A DNA stretch of 64,000 nt from positions 78,240,177 through 78,304,176 of the forward strand of contig NC_080582.1 in assembly GCF_029962835.1 (NCBI RefSeq). Reading direction: 5' to 3'. Source of the DNA: Magnolia sinica. Taxonomy: Eukaryota; Streptophyta; Magnoliopsida; Magnoliales; Magnoliaceae. Shown here piece after piece: positions 50,601 to 62,448 of the stretch (within the stretch, counting starts at the first letter, position 1; each line of letters begins with the position of its first letter). Position numbers and translations under genes: made by a program. The notes beneath the pieces were generated by a model. It was not told the origin of the DNA. It saw only the letters and a program-made list of their open reading frames with translations, and ran no database searches.

Positions 50601-53600
50601 TTCAAATTATACTTGTTTTTTCTAGTTTAAGCTTCACTTGGCTTTCATTTTATTTTTTAAAATTGGTGGGGGCTTTAAGAATCATTTAGGAAAAACCTTT
50701 CAAAAAAAAAAAAAAAACAAAAAAAACAAAACAAAAAAAAAGGAATCATTTGGAAAAGGTAAATTATTTCATTTTGTTCTTTATCAAAGATAAAATGATA
50801 TATATTCTCTTCAACATTAAATTGTCGAGTTTTTCTTTTTCTTTTTAATGATTTCTTACTTCTTAAGTGGTTGAAACACCGATCTGATGTATGACTTATC
50901 TGGAATGTTTTTATGGATGGTAACAATCGTTTTGACTTACATGTATCATGGAATGATGGTTAAAAATTGAAATATCTTTTTCCGTCGGTCTACAGAATCT
51001 AATGTCACTTTTACAATGTTATTATGCATTCAAGAAATGTAACAAGAACATAAATTATTAAAGGATCCTTATATGTTTTAAAGGAATTTTTCTTAAAAGA
51101 CAAGAAGAATGAAATATAAGAATCCTTTAACATTATCATGACATGGTATTACTTGGTGCATATTGATGGTTAAAAGGATGATGGCTAGTTTTTATTTTTA
51201 TTTTTTTTAATATGTTTCATATTTGTAAGAAAATCATTTAAAAAAAAAAAAAAACTTGTGATTTATTATACGGTTTGCGATTCAATACGATTCAATCCCT
51301 ATTACAATTTGCAATACGATAACAATTTTGACAACATTGACCGTACAATACAAGTATAAGCAGAATGAGATCATAAAGGAATACTTAAAATGATCTTAAG
51401 GCAAGATATCAAAGACTAGCTCTTAAAATCTTTGGCAAAAAAAAAAAAAAAAACAGACTAGCTCTTATGGTCATATTAATTGTGACCTCCTTGAATTTTT
51501 ATTTCTTTTAAATGGTAAGAGACCTGTAAGGCTATAACTTGTTGAGTCTTAAAGCAGCAACAAAGCATACTCGCACACAGGTAGTGATACAAGTACAACC
51601 ATACCATATAAAATAAAATAAAAAACAAGACAAAGATAAATAGTATTTAGCAAATAATAATAATAATAATACCAACTCAAATATCTCTTGTTCTCTTTTA
51701 CTCAACCACCATCTATTGACCTACATCTACCACAAATGAGTTGTGTAGTCTGTTGATGTCCAACTTACAGATTAATTTTAGTTAAATCCCATTATCAGAA
51801 CTTAGGGTCAACAGGAACTCCTGCAATCATCAACACCTTTCCACTAGTTCATTAACAATCCATCCCACGAACTTTAGGATGGACCTATGTGTAAAAGGAG
51901 GCAAGAAAGGACACCACCCAAAGTCATTTAAAAACTAAAGAGTGGCCTATTTTTGTGACGGTAGAATCCTGCCAAAACATTTAAAATTAAAGGATTTTAA
52001 AGTGACATTGAAACAAGCCCTTTTTTTTTTCAAAAAATATGGGGATTTATAGTTCCCTTTTTGGACAATAAGCAGCACTCTTACAGTAATTTTCCACATT
52101 TGAGATGGGCATTGTTCAAAAAATACAGAAGGCCCATTGGGCAATGTGTCCAATGAGTCTTCTTGTCAAACCAATGCTAGATTGGCATTAAGCTTGGTTC
52201 TTTTCCAACAAGACTAAAACAAGCATTTTGATAAATGAGAATGGCATCAATGGGAATTTTTTTTTTTTTTTGGAAAAGTATGGGCTCAAACCCTCAACCT
52301 CATTGTTGAAACACAATCTGTCTACCACTGAGCTACGGGGTCAAACCTGTAGCTCAGTGGTAGACGTATTGCGTTTCAACACTGAGGTCAAGGGTTCAAG
52401 CCCATACTTCCTTAAAAAAAAAAAAAGGAGGAAGCTTAACCAGCTCTTATTGATGGAGCTTAATTAGCTCATTATGTCCACAACATAACATGTATGTAAG
52501 CAAGCTTCGGAAACATAACCATTGATATAGGCTATTGCTTTAGTCTCTCTCTAACAGTAGCTTTAGTAGCATCCAGTCCTCTTCAACAATGTAGACATCG
52601 CCACCAAGTACCAATACCATAACCATCAAACCCAACATTCTGAATCTCATCGGCCTCTCAACAACTAAGAGTGTGTGGCACATGCACATCCCCCTAGCAT
52701 TAATATCCCTTCATAGGCACTATAATATTTTCATCCAGGGCTTGTGGTCCCTCTACTTGAAATCATCTTAGGAGCTATTTGGATGCTATCCTTAAATTAT
52801 TTAATTTCAAATCTGTTGCTAAGAATGACACCATTAAGAAAACAGGATACTCATACTTTCTTTTTTTTTTTTTTCAAAAAATGAGTTTGGGAGGCATCAT
52901 TTCTTCATCCCCTTCCACACCAATTACGAGTGTGCAGGATCATAACCATCGTGTCATGCAATGAGAAGAAAGTATCATGCCCCTATTATCAAACCCATCC
53001 TATATTTAGGTAGGTCACATTATGCAAGAGAATCATAACCATTCGCAATTTAGCCAACAGTCACTGATAGCCAGAGTAGCGCATGGGCTAAAAATAGTTA
53101 AATCAAGTTTTTAACACCCAGATAGGCATTTTTAGTAGTGTCATAAACCGCATGAATCTTAAACTGTAGATGCACTCAACTCAAACCATCTAAGAGGATA
53201 ACTTGAGAGTATACAGTACTTTTTTAAAATCCATCATTCAATCAAGTTTTCCAAATCCCATATGGAGCCTTGCATTCTTGTGCATTGGTTTTCATATCCC
53301 CTAACCCAATCAAATAAAATTTCATAAAGCTCGTTCACCGATTGTAGTGATAACTCGTAGTTTTAATGTGAAAACCAATCCATTATGTTCTTCTATCATC
53401 ATGAACAACATGTTCAGATGAGTGGAATACATAAGAAAATACTTTTTCCTTGGATTTGACACTTTTTGTTGTTCGAGTAGCAAAGAAAAAGGTCAATTCT
53501 ACAAAGCAATCATTAGCTTTATCCCTATTTACGATTCTGTGGCACAAGAATCAAGGTAACCGTTGTTTAATAAATATGAGATTTCCGCTTGCTATCCAAA

Positions 53601-56600
53601 CAAAACTCCTAAAATGGAATCCATTTTTCAATAATGCTCAAGAAAATAATCATTGGATAATTAGCGCGTGTTTGGATTTCACTATTCCATAGAAAGGAAA
53701 TGGAAAACTTATTACCAAATCATTATTTCCACTGAGCGTTATTGAAAAATGAATTCAATTTTAAGGTACCTATTTGTATAACAAGTGAAATTCTCAGCTT
53801 TCACCTAGTTTCTTGTACCAAAGAATCATAACTATGGAAAAGTCTAATGATTGTTTTGTGACAACTATCCTTGTTCTTTCCTATCCAGACGTCCTAAATT
53901 GTCACATCAAAAGAAACCTTATTCCTTTACCAGTGATGCCTATGGAATTCCTTGTATGCAAATATGCCCTTGCTACTACAAATTTTTCCCTTGGATTCCA
54001 TGTATCAAAACATGGGCATCAACCCCAAGGTACCTAGTATTGATGGCAATCCTAACTACATAAATTGCCACTAGCAAACGAAGCATTTGGAAGTTGGTAA
54101 ATTCCAAACGAGTGAAATGTCTATTCCTTCAAATTGCCAATGCACTATGTTATTGGTCTGCAAGAACTTGGCTAAATGCCAATTTGAGTGCTGGTTTGAT
54201 AGAGGAATAGTCACTGGGCACATTCCACAATGCACCTTGCACATTTCTCAAACATTGCCCATCTTGAATATCATGTGGGCATCATTGAAATTATGTAGAA
54301 ATTCCATTTTAGATCTTTTCCACACACAACCTAAGGAGCTCTTTGGATGACAACTATCTATCATTTTGAGATCTGCGCACACAACTATCAAAAACTTGCT
54401 TTGTATTTTCCCAAAAAAAAAGTGTTTGAGAAGCTATAATTTTTCACCAACCCCTGAACCTGAAAACCAATGACACATGTGCCAAACATAAATTGTCAAT
54501 GAGGTGCACTGTCACATCAACATACCATGTCCCACAAATTAAGCCCATCCATTATTTAGGTTGGCACACTAGTGCTACAAATCTCGACCATTTGGCGACC
54601 TCACCAACAAACACTGATAACTCTATCATGCACATCTGTCTAAGATGAATTAGAATGATTTTCTAATGTCATCTGAACAAACCCTAAGGGTGTGCCTAGA
54701 TATATGCAAAAAACCAGGACTACATCCAAATAGGATTTATTCAGTTTTTTTGCCTTCTCCAAGACTCCATCCAAATTCAATATCTAACGCCTACACCGGA
54801 CATTATTTTTGCACAGAAAAGCATACCGCCCACCCCACCTCCAAGCACCCTAGCATACCACAAAGCATAAGAAACTACCTAATGTTGCGTTCCATAGAAC
54901 TTGAATCCATCTAAAAGTGACTTGGTCAATGTAGTCATTTGTACCAAGACTTTGCCAATTCATGGACACTTCTAGAATCTTGAGAAAATCATTAGTTCTC
55001 CCATTTTCACAAACCAATTGAGCAATGCCGTATCATGGAATGGAGAGAACTTTTAGATGCCACCAAAAAAAAAAAAAGAAGAAGAAGAAGAAGAGACTTT
55101 TACCTAGTGTGAAAGGTAGAAATCAAACCAACTTAATCCAACTCCTGAAACTGGACTTATTAAACATAACCCAATAAGTTATGGCCTAAATCAATCTAAA
55201 ACTCTTCGAAAACAACATTTGAAACCAATGATGCTATGGGCCTTATTTGTTTCACCAATTACATGGGTAATGTAAAGGAAGTGTGCCATCATTATGATTT
55301 TACCACTGCCAAACCAAACATGGGAATCATCCTTCAAATTCAAATGTATTCAGGAGACAAGTAAAAGAAGTTTGTAATCATTGCACCTTTTCATGGCATT
55401 AATGTGGAAATCTCAAATCCAAACAGTAACATCAGTGTATTTTGGAGATAATTTAACATTAAAGTAACGTAAAAATGTCATCATTACGATTTTACTGCCG
55501 ATAAACCAAACATGGTAATCGGCGGTCAAATGCAAATGTTGTCAAGAGACAGGTAATTTGTAATCATTGTACATTTCCATTTACTGTGGTAATTGGTGAA
55601 ACAAACAAGACCTAAGTACCCTTTTTAATAAAAACAAGGAATACCATAGAGCTTTCAGTGTTCTAGAGATCTTACATTAGTGTAAAGAGAATAGAGAGAG
55701 GCCCCACCAAGCTCTTCTGATGCTTCCTTCACTATAATACAAGTACACCTCCCAATGTCCAATGGAAGAGGCCTATACAACAACGACCTGAAAAACCAAC
55801 ACCAGAACTGTTACCTAAACATCCAATTCTAAAAGCATAAACAGAACTACAGACCAATCTACATTCATTTATGCATAATGTGGTTGTCAGTTCTCTTCTG
55901 CAACAGACAAACACTATCAAGCCACATGTGCACGTGAGATTGGGGATGTTAATCAGGTGGGCCACACAGTGCCTTGTGCCCTGAGCCAAAAAATGGTGAA
56001 CACATGTACTAGAAATGGACAGTTGAAAAAGGAGAAATGGTCAAAATTCAATGCACAGGATGACCCAATCGATAAATGAAATAGCATCAGTTTTGAGCTA
56101 TTGCACATTCACACTAAAGCCAACACGATGAATCGACCAGATCATGCACGCATTCCATGTCAGCACAGTTTAGTATCTACAGATGGGAGCCTGCAAGTAG
56201 CATTCCACCATGACATGTAATTGCTTGTCTATCTACATGTTACAAAAAGTTTCTCATCAGCCTATTTTCTCGTCCATCGTCACCATACATCCAGCATGCC
56301 AATAACAATTCAGACTGTCCATCCAGAGGGCCCGGTGGCCTAAAGGACAATTCCAATCATCCATTTCATGGCCCACCGACAGAAAGCAAAGAGCAGCATG
56401 TGGCCCAATCAAATCCCACCACATCCCAACACCACTGAGCTAAGAGGTGTTGGGGTCACCAGGCAATCCACATCCAAAGAGAAGACACAAAAAATGGCTG
56501 TGGGGTCACAAAAAGATGACCTGAAGAGATTAATTCACTGAGCCATTTTCACCATACATCAAACATCCCCACAAAATTCAGACTGTCCATCCAGTGGGCC

Positions 56601-57397
56601 CCACAGTGGATGCGGGAATAGCTCACAAATCTGCACCCAACAGACAATCCCAACCATCCATCTGGTGGCCCACAACAGACAGTGAAGACCCAAAAAGCTA
56701 TGACCGTTGAGCCCACAAGAAGATGCCCTTCGGAGATGGCACAATGGACCAGGGTCCCATCTGGTGGGCCCCACCATCAACGAGGCATAGCCCACAAGTA
56801 TGCATATAATGGGAAATCCTGCCCCTCCATTTGCTGGCACACAAATGGACAGTTAAAAACCCACAAGAAAAAGACCATGGGCCCCACAAGCTGGACGGCG
56901 GAGCTGGCACAACGGACCAGACCATCCAAATACAAACCCCACCTATTAGGAAGTGTAGACCAAGAAGAGGCGGGTGCCGCATCCGAATCCGAATAGTCCC
57001 ACACATTCGACGGGTTGGAATTCTCATCCTTGAAAACGACCGGACCCGACCGGAACGCTGATTCAGGCTCGTTCATCTGCATACAGAGCTGGAGAGAAGA
57101 AGGCTTCAACAGAGGCCTGTTTTGGAGCGGGGTTGAAGAGGGTGTTTTCCTCTCGGAAAGAAACGGCTTCGTCTTCGACGGCAGCGAAGAAGCGCTTTTG
57201 GGTACGGCATTCTCCTTGCCGCCGCAGACGACGGCGGCATGGTTGCGGCACATGTGGAGGCCGACCACAGCGGGGCTTCCGTTGCGGTCGCCATCGCTGA
57301 AGCTTCTGTTGTGCTTAAACTCATTGAGAGGATTCAGATAGAGGGAATTGTATGAAGATTGGCGAGATACTGAGGAGGATTTCTTGAATCCCGGCAT
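47688..57397 (-). CDS. TLP8: Tubby-like protein without F-box, TLP8-like
   Basis: Nine minus-strand exons join in frame: 57397-56943, 55787-55676, 50312-50136, 49418-49360, 49222-49126, 49041-48952, 48801-48706, 47948-47881 and 47763-47688 (1,230 nt, 409 residues, stop TAA). All introns are GT-AG. Residues 1-150 form a Ser-rich head ending WDYSDSDAAPASSWSTLPNR. The Tubby domain covers about 155-409: RPLPLDIGRCTC, FIIAQNAKGISC, MGTITANLMGSRYSIWDQ (231-248), LTGSFRSMRAWIPKHQSM, a variant of Tubby signature 1 ending TSVKNFQ (352-358) and a variant of signature 2, AFCICLASIDSKLCC (393-407). There is no F-box, as in Arabidopsis TLP8 (At1g16070). Tubby domains bind phosphoinositides at membranes and some act in the nucleus; the role of TLP8 is little known. 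Introns 1, 2 and 7 hold repeats; intron 2 is 5.4 kb. Confidence 0.94.
48025..48148 (-). mobile_element. tRNA-derived SINE-like insertion in TLP8 intron 7
   Basis: On the minus strand, a B-box-like GGGATCGAGTGCCC is followed by a GTGTGAGTGTGTGGG stretch and an A-rich tail (plus-strand T tract, 48,026-48,058). The same layout is seen in the SINE at 63,109-63,265. No target duplication was found. Confidence 0.5.
49241..49346. repeat. 53-bp tandem duplication in TLP8 intron 4
   Basis: Copies at 49241-49293 and 49294-49346 both begin ACCAGTGAGCAA and contain AAGGAAAGATT and AAGTTGTGAAAG. The second copy ends about 14 nt before the exon 4 donor. Confidence 0.75.
52270..52412. repeat. Inverted pair of tRNA-like sequences (hairpin) in TLP8 intron 2
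   Basis: The right half reads TGTAGCTCAGTGGTAGACG and then GGTTCAAGCCCATAC, which fit the A box and B box of tRNA promoters. The left half is its reverse complement (GTATGGGCTCAAACCCT, CTACCACTGAGCTACGGG). Poly-T and poly-A tracts lie outside (52,256-52,271 and 52,414-52,426). No anticodon arm of a functional tRNA is evident, so I read it as two head-to-head SINE or tRNA-pseudogene ends. Confidence 0.6.
53440..54030. mobile_element. Two Tourist-like MITE copies related to 464-1350
   Basis: 53,440-53,660 matches the left MITE in forward sense (ATTTCCGCTTGCTATCCAAA, AAAATAATCATTGG). 53,680-54,020 matches it in reverse sense (CTAAATTGTCACATCAAAAG) and ends CATGTATCAAAACATGGGC, an inverted MITE terminus. 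The forward copy lacks the LINE found in the copy near 730. Confidence 0.6.
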
Positions 57398-57402
57398 GCT
57401 TG

Positions 57403-57405
<3 letters not shown>

Positions 57406-57447
<42 letters not shown>
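57406..57447 (-). promoter_or_regulatory. (CT)n tract in the TLP8 5' leader
   Basis: A 42-nt (AG)n run on the plus strand is (CT)n in the transcript sense and ends 8 nt before the ATG at 57,397. A TATA-like CTTTAAAATC lies just upstream (57,446-57,456). Confidence 0.6.
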
Positions 57448-57451
<4 letters not shown>

Positions 57452-57479
57452 AAAGAGGGAGCATGAGTTTTGAATTATT

Positions 57480-58781
57480 TTGAATAGGACTGAAACTCGG
57501 ATTCGGGTTAACCTGAACCCGATTAATCCAACCCGAGTTCGAAACGGGTTGGGACCTGGAAGTCAACCCGATTCGAATTTGAGTTCGGCTGTCGGGCACG
57601 TGAGGTGGAAGCAGAGGCTCTGCGGGCCCACTATGAAATCCGAGTCCCAAGGTTTGAGGTCAAGGTTGTTTCGGGAATATGGTTTGGGGGCTATACCATA
57701 CTCAGGTTAAGTATGACAGTTTACATGCAGGCACTAATAAATTATTAATCAGGACAAACTAAAAAATGAGGTAAACTTAAAACTCAATTGAGTCACATGA
57801 TTTTGAAATAGAGAGATTGAAAACTCACCGTTAAAATGTTAGTGGGCCACAAAAGTTTGGGACCACGCTAATATCATTGAGACTTTATAGAGTAAGAAAA
57901 TATAAATAAATTATAATAAATTTAAAATTTAATTGATCAATAAAATAAACGACTTTGCAATCCTTTAAATAAGGATACCAAACAATGAGAGAGAAATTAG
58001 AAGTAAAATATAATTAAAACTCCATAAAATTTGTAATTTACTAAAAATAGTAGCCGGGTTGTAAGCTAAAATAGCTTGTCGTATGCTAAAATCATATATG
58101 GTACGTTGAATAACTCATTCAAGTTTGCAAGATATGTTCATTTTAAGGTTATAATAGTTTTGATGACTTCTACCTCTGGTTGGGCCTTTTCTAGTCCATC
58201 TGGGACATGAAAGTATCCGCAACCCACTTTACACCAAGTGGCATACTTCAATTTTGGATTTGACTATTTTTTTAACTTGTGTCTGAACATTAGTTGACAA
58301 AACAGATGGACAAGTTGAATTTCTCACAAACATCATGGCAACCCACCTAGCTTTTGACTACTATAAGTTCTTGTGAGCAGCGTTGCAGATAATTCATGTC
58401 CAGATTCCAAAAAAACTCAATCAAGCTAAGCAGTATCCAATCAATGTGCTTTGTGTGGGCTTTGGAAGCGGTGAGGCTGGACTTTACATGGAGCAGATCG
58501 GCGACACCTTAGTGGGTGTTGCCATGTGAGGTCCACCTTAGATGAATTTGATGTATATTCATGACCTTCATCCGCTTTTTCAGTTATACCAAAACTTAAG
58601 TAGATCCAGCTTAATACAGCTAATAAACCCTACATATCTTTTTACAGTAGGCTCTCGAAAGTTTTTAAGGATGAATGTTTACTCACCACTGTTTCCTAAG
58701 GTGTGGTCCACTTGAGATATGGCTCTACTCCATTTTTTGGACTACATCTTACATTGGGCTGAAAAAATAGATGGACGGTGT

Positions 58782-58865
<84 letters not shown>

Positions 58866-59150
58866 TTGGAACATCAACATCGTGCATTTGATGGGTTCCT
58901 TTTAAATTATGGGATGTCCTAAAAATCAGCCGTATATGGAACTCAGGTGGGCCATACCATCTAAAACTGTGTGAAGACATGCCTAATACATATAAAAGCA
59001 CTTGGTGGGGCCCATCTGAAATTTGTATGCATTTGAAACTTGGTCTGAACCCTCATCCAAGTGGGACACACATAATGGATGGGCTGGATTTTTGAACCAC
59101 ATCTCGGTGGGCCCAATAAATGATTATGAATGTTTTAATGGAGGGTAACC
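57480..59150. other. Upstream of TLP8: repeats, no gene seen
   Basis: An ACCCGA/TCGGGTT-rich stretch (57,500-57,560) is followed by AT-rich DNA and, from 58,480, a foldback-family element broken by a microsatellite at 58,784-58,863. Short frames only. Confidence 0.5.
58784..58863. repeat. (TA)n(TG)n compound microsatellite
   Basis: About 16 TA repeats pass directly into about 24 TG repeats. It follows GATGGACGGTGTGGA, i.e. it sits at the arm position where other family members continue TACAAAACATACAT. Confidence 0.95.
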
Positions 59151-59154
59151 CCTT

Positions 59155-59868
59155 CCAACTTTTGCCAACGAAGTAATGTCACCGAGTTCCGTAGGCTCCA
59201 CCATGATATATGTGTTGTAACCATACCATCCATCCATTTGAATAGATTATTTTAGGGCATAAGGTAGAGAATTAGGTAGAGATTCAAAGCTAGAATAAAC
59301 CCATCAACGAAACGATGAGGAGAGTGACGCCCATCATTGAAACCGTCCTAGGTCAACCATAATGTTTATTTGAGATCCAACCTGTTCGTAAGTCAACACA
59401 GACATGATCTTAGGGATAACACAAACATCAGCTTAATCGAAAAACTTGCTAAGCCCCTAAAAGTATTTAATGGTGGACGTTACTTTTCCTAGTGTTTTGT
59501 TTGAAAGGGTCCACTCAAGCTACGGATGATGGTCCGTTGCAGTATCTCTATTTCTAACCGTCTATTTGCAGTTCGTAGATTGAAAGGCTGGGATTGCCCT
59601 ACCTAGATTATTTTTACATAATTGGACCCAAAAGACCAATGTTCTCACTAGACCATGGGTCCCACTGAACAAACTAAAAACTCAAGTATTAGATCTTGCT
59701 TGATTGGCCCACATGACATTTTCCTAGTGTTTTGTTTGAAAGGGTCCACTCACGCTACGGATCTGACTCCTTAAATGATATCTCCAGACGGAAGAACCGG
59801 TTAAGCCCACAGAACCCGGTGACGTCACTTCAGTAGTGAGTCTCCCTGCTCAACCTGTCAGTGGTAGG
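59155..59868. mobile_element. Mutator-like foldback MITE with an internal insertion
   Basis: The left arm (GTAATGTCACCGAGTT, CACCATGATATATGTG) and the right arm (GGTGACGTCACTTCAGTAG, CTCAACCTGTCAGTGG) match the family ends. The middle has 191 bp of foreign sequence (59,528-59,718) flanked by a 44-bp direct duplication (59,484-59,527 and 59,719-59,762). Confidence 0.65.
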
Positions 59869-60239
59869 TTTGATGGGTCGAACCCTTATGAAGTTGAGTA
59901 CTTGTACTATTCTAACAGCAGCATGTGAACCAATGAAATGGTTTGGATAGTTTTGTGAGGTCAGGCTCACGAATCTGCTCTGGTGGGGCTTACCTCTCTG
60001 AAAGCAGCAACTGATCCAATCAAAGGCCGCATTCGATATCTGATAACAAGGCTATTTGGCTTATTATTAGACAAGTCGGAGGTACGGTCTATTACTCCTC
60101 CTGCCAGACTGCAGAGATTATTAATTCCAAGGGCCCCAATTGCTGGGAATATTGGGAGCCACCAGCACATCCGATCTATGGACCCAGGTGGACCACCTTT
60201 GTTCGTTTAAGCACGTTTTGCCTCTCTCGTCAAACACGA

Positions 60240-60705
60240 TCGCCTACGGGTAACTCAATACGCCGTTGAGTAAACTCAATGGAGCCCACTACGATGTATG
60301 TGTCCTTATCCATGCCGTCCATCTGTTTTTCAAAATCATTTCAGGGTATGAGCCCAAAATTGAAGTATATCCAAAGCTCAAGTGGACCACACCACATGGA
60401 ACATTAGGAATAATGATCTCAGCCAATGAAGCCTTCCTAGGGCCCACGGTTATGTTTATTTGAATCTATTTATAAACATTTACATCAGCTTGATCCAAAA
60501 GTTCTGTGGCCCACAAGAAGTGAAGTTTTCAACGATGGCAGTCAATTCCCACTGTTTCCTGTGGTGTGGTCCATTGGAGCTTTGGATATCCTTCAATTTT
60601 GGGGTCGTGAGGTAAAATGAGCTGGAAAAATGGATGGACGGCGTGGATAAGATAGACATGGTGGGCTTCACAGAGTTTACTGAGTAAGCAATCAGCGACC
60701 ATTAG
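60240..60705. mobile_element. Foldback element with GAGTAAACTC ends
   Basis: Left GTTGAGTAAACTCAATGG plus GCCCACTACGATGTATGTG pairs with right CCATGTCTATCTTATCCACG (reverse complement) and GCTTACTCAGTAAACTCTG (reverse complement). The inner arms share CGTCCATC and AAGCTCAAGTGGACCACACC. No target duplication is evident. Confidence 0.6.
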
Positions 60706-61910
60706 GGCCCACATTCCGATTGGTCTGATCAGAACATTCCATGTCCTGTACTCTAGGCTCTAATGGTCATAGCATGAAAAGTGCTCTATATGGATGATCG
60801 TGGCCGTTAATATCTGGAGATGTATTTAGAGGAATGAAAGTACTTTCTATGGCAAGCATTCAAATCCATAAATCAAAGGCTCAGATCAATGATGAAGTCT
60901 AATTATAGGCTGGCAGCTTATCTATTCTAATAAATAGAATATGGACGCTCAAGTAAGTGGACCATCTCCGCATGTGGGCCCCAGTAGTAGGTGGCGACAT
61001 TCGCTCGATCCTGCGTCGCGATTGGACTGAACAGCGCTCCCGTAACTCGCGCAGGTATGTGCGAGGGTACGTACCTCCCCGAACAGTCCTTCGTGGAAAA
61101 TAATCATAAGATCCACCCCGTCCATCGGGACTGCAGCCTAATTTTCACCATGGATCCCATAAATCAGAACGTTAGATAACTCGGGTAGACCAGACTACAG
61201 GGAAATACAGCTTTAGGTGTATGTGGGGCTCACGATGGCATTTATGTTCCATCCCATCCATTCATTTGATACGTTTTATCCAGATGAAATGAATGCACCT
61301 AATTCACACTATTTATAAACTAAGGTGGGTCACCCCGTCCATAATTTACTCTTGTTTGGCCTTGATCCCGAAAATCAGGACGATTCCACACTAAGCCCGG
61401 CCATCCATAAAAATATACCTAAAATCTCTAAAATTCACGTGATATGGCCCATCTGAATTTTGGAATACACATATTTTTGGGTGCTGGTAAGGCATGTCGG
61501 ATGAATAGATTGGATGGAATGGAAGGTAAACACGAAACTAGGCCCTATACAAAACTAATGGTGGGCATCCAATCACAAATATTTTTTCCCAGACTGTGGC
61601 CTAGATAATTTATCGATGGTTATGATTTTTTGTTTAGTTGGTAATCATGAGGCAACATAACTGATGGACGGAGTGGATCTCGTGAAAGTTACACCCACGT
61701 GGCTCAGGCTATCACCGCGGCTCTTTTCGTAAAAGGGCAGTCAAACGTCGAAACCTCTTTTTTAACGGTTGGTTTTGTCTGGGTTTCGGGGGAAGATATT
61801 TGAATTTGAATGGCTTCGGGAATCGTGTAACGGTAGCTTTCGAAACTCGCAGTGGGTCGCTTTTTTATTGATTGTTGTCGGGAAACGGCACGTAGTCCTC
61901 GGACGACCAA
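60706..61910. other. Intergenic, no gene seen
   Basis: Fragments of the GGGCCCAC family and unique-looking sequence. Only short frames without recognisable protein similarity. Confidence 0.5.
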
Positions 61911-61919
61911 GATGCAATC

Positions 61920-62448
61920 GGACGCAGTACAGCTACTGACAGGTTGAGTCGCGAGACTAGCTACTAAAGTGACGTCAACAAATTACGTAGGGCCCACCAT
62001 GATGTATGTGTTGTATCCACACCGTCCATCAATTTGGAGAGATCATTTTAAGGCATGATCCAAAGAATGAGTCAGATCCAAAGCTGGAGTGGATCCCACC
62101 ACAGAAAACAGCAGGCAGAGTGACGTCCACCGTTGAAACCTTCCTAAGGTCCACCATGATGTTTATTTGAGATCCAACCTGTTCATGTGTTAAAGCATAC
62201 ATGAAATAAGGAAAAACGCAAACATTAGCTTGATTGAAAACTTTCGAGCCGTTAGAAGTTTTTAACGGTGGGCGTCACTCTCCCCATTGTTTTATGTGGT
62301 GGGGTCTACTAGAGCTTTGGATCTGACTTGTTCTTTGGATCGTGCCCTAATATGATGTCCCCAAATGATGGACGGTGTGGATACAAAACATACATTATGC
62401 TGGCCCCACAGAACTTGATGACGTCACTTCAGTAGCCAATCCGCGTCC
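61920..62448. mobile_element. Mutator-like foldback MITE with near-perfect 9-bp target duplication
   Basis: Begins (G)GACGCAGTACAGCTACTGA and ends AGTAGCCAATCCGCGTCC. The flanks are GATGCAATC (61,911-61,919) and GACGCAATC (62,449-62,457). Both halves carry the GACGTCA motif next to the termini and the GATGTATGTG/CACCGTCCATC arms. At 529 bp it closely matches the 547-bp copy at 38,997. Confidence 0.8.

Larger units (their letters stand above)
50700..55670. other. TLP8 intron 2 interior: repeats and AT-rich sequence
   Basis: Holds poly-A/poly-T tracts, the tRNA-like hairpin at 52,270-52,412, MITE copies at 53,440-54,030 and an (AAG)n tract near 55,075. No open frame here resembles a known protein. 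Confidence 0.5.

Noticed and set aside
52330-52405. Functional tRNA gene
   Set aside because: A- and B-box motifs are present but no consistent acceptor or anticodon stem is seen, and an inverted copy lies next to it.
56777-56942. Extension of TLP8 exon 1 reading on into the intron
   Set aside because: Family alignment breaks after STLPNR, exactly at an AG|GTGGGG donor, and the next exon at 55,787 continues the conserved Tubby sequence.
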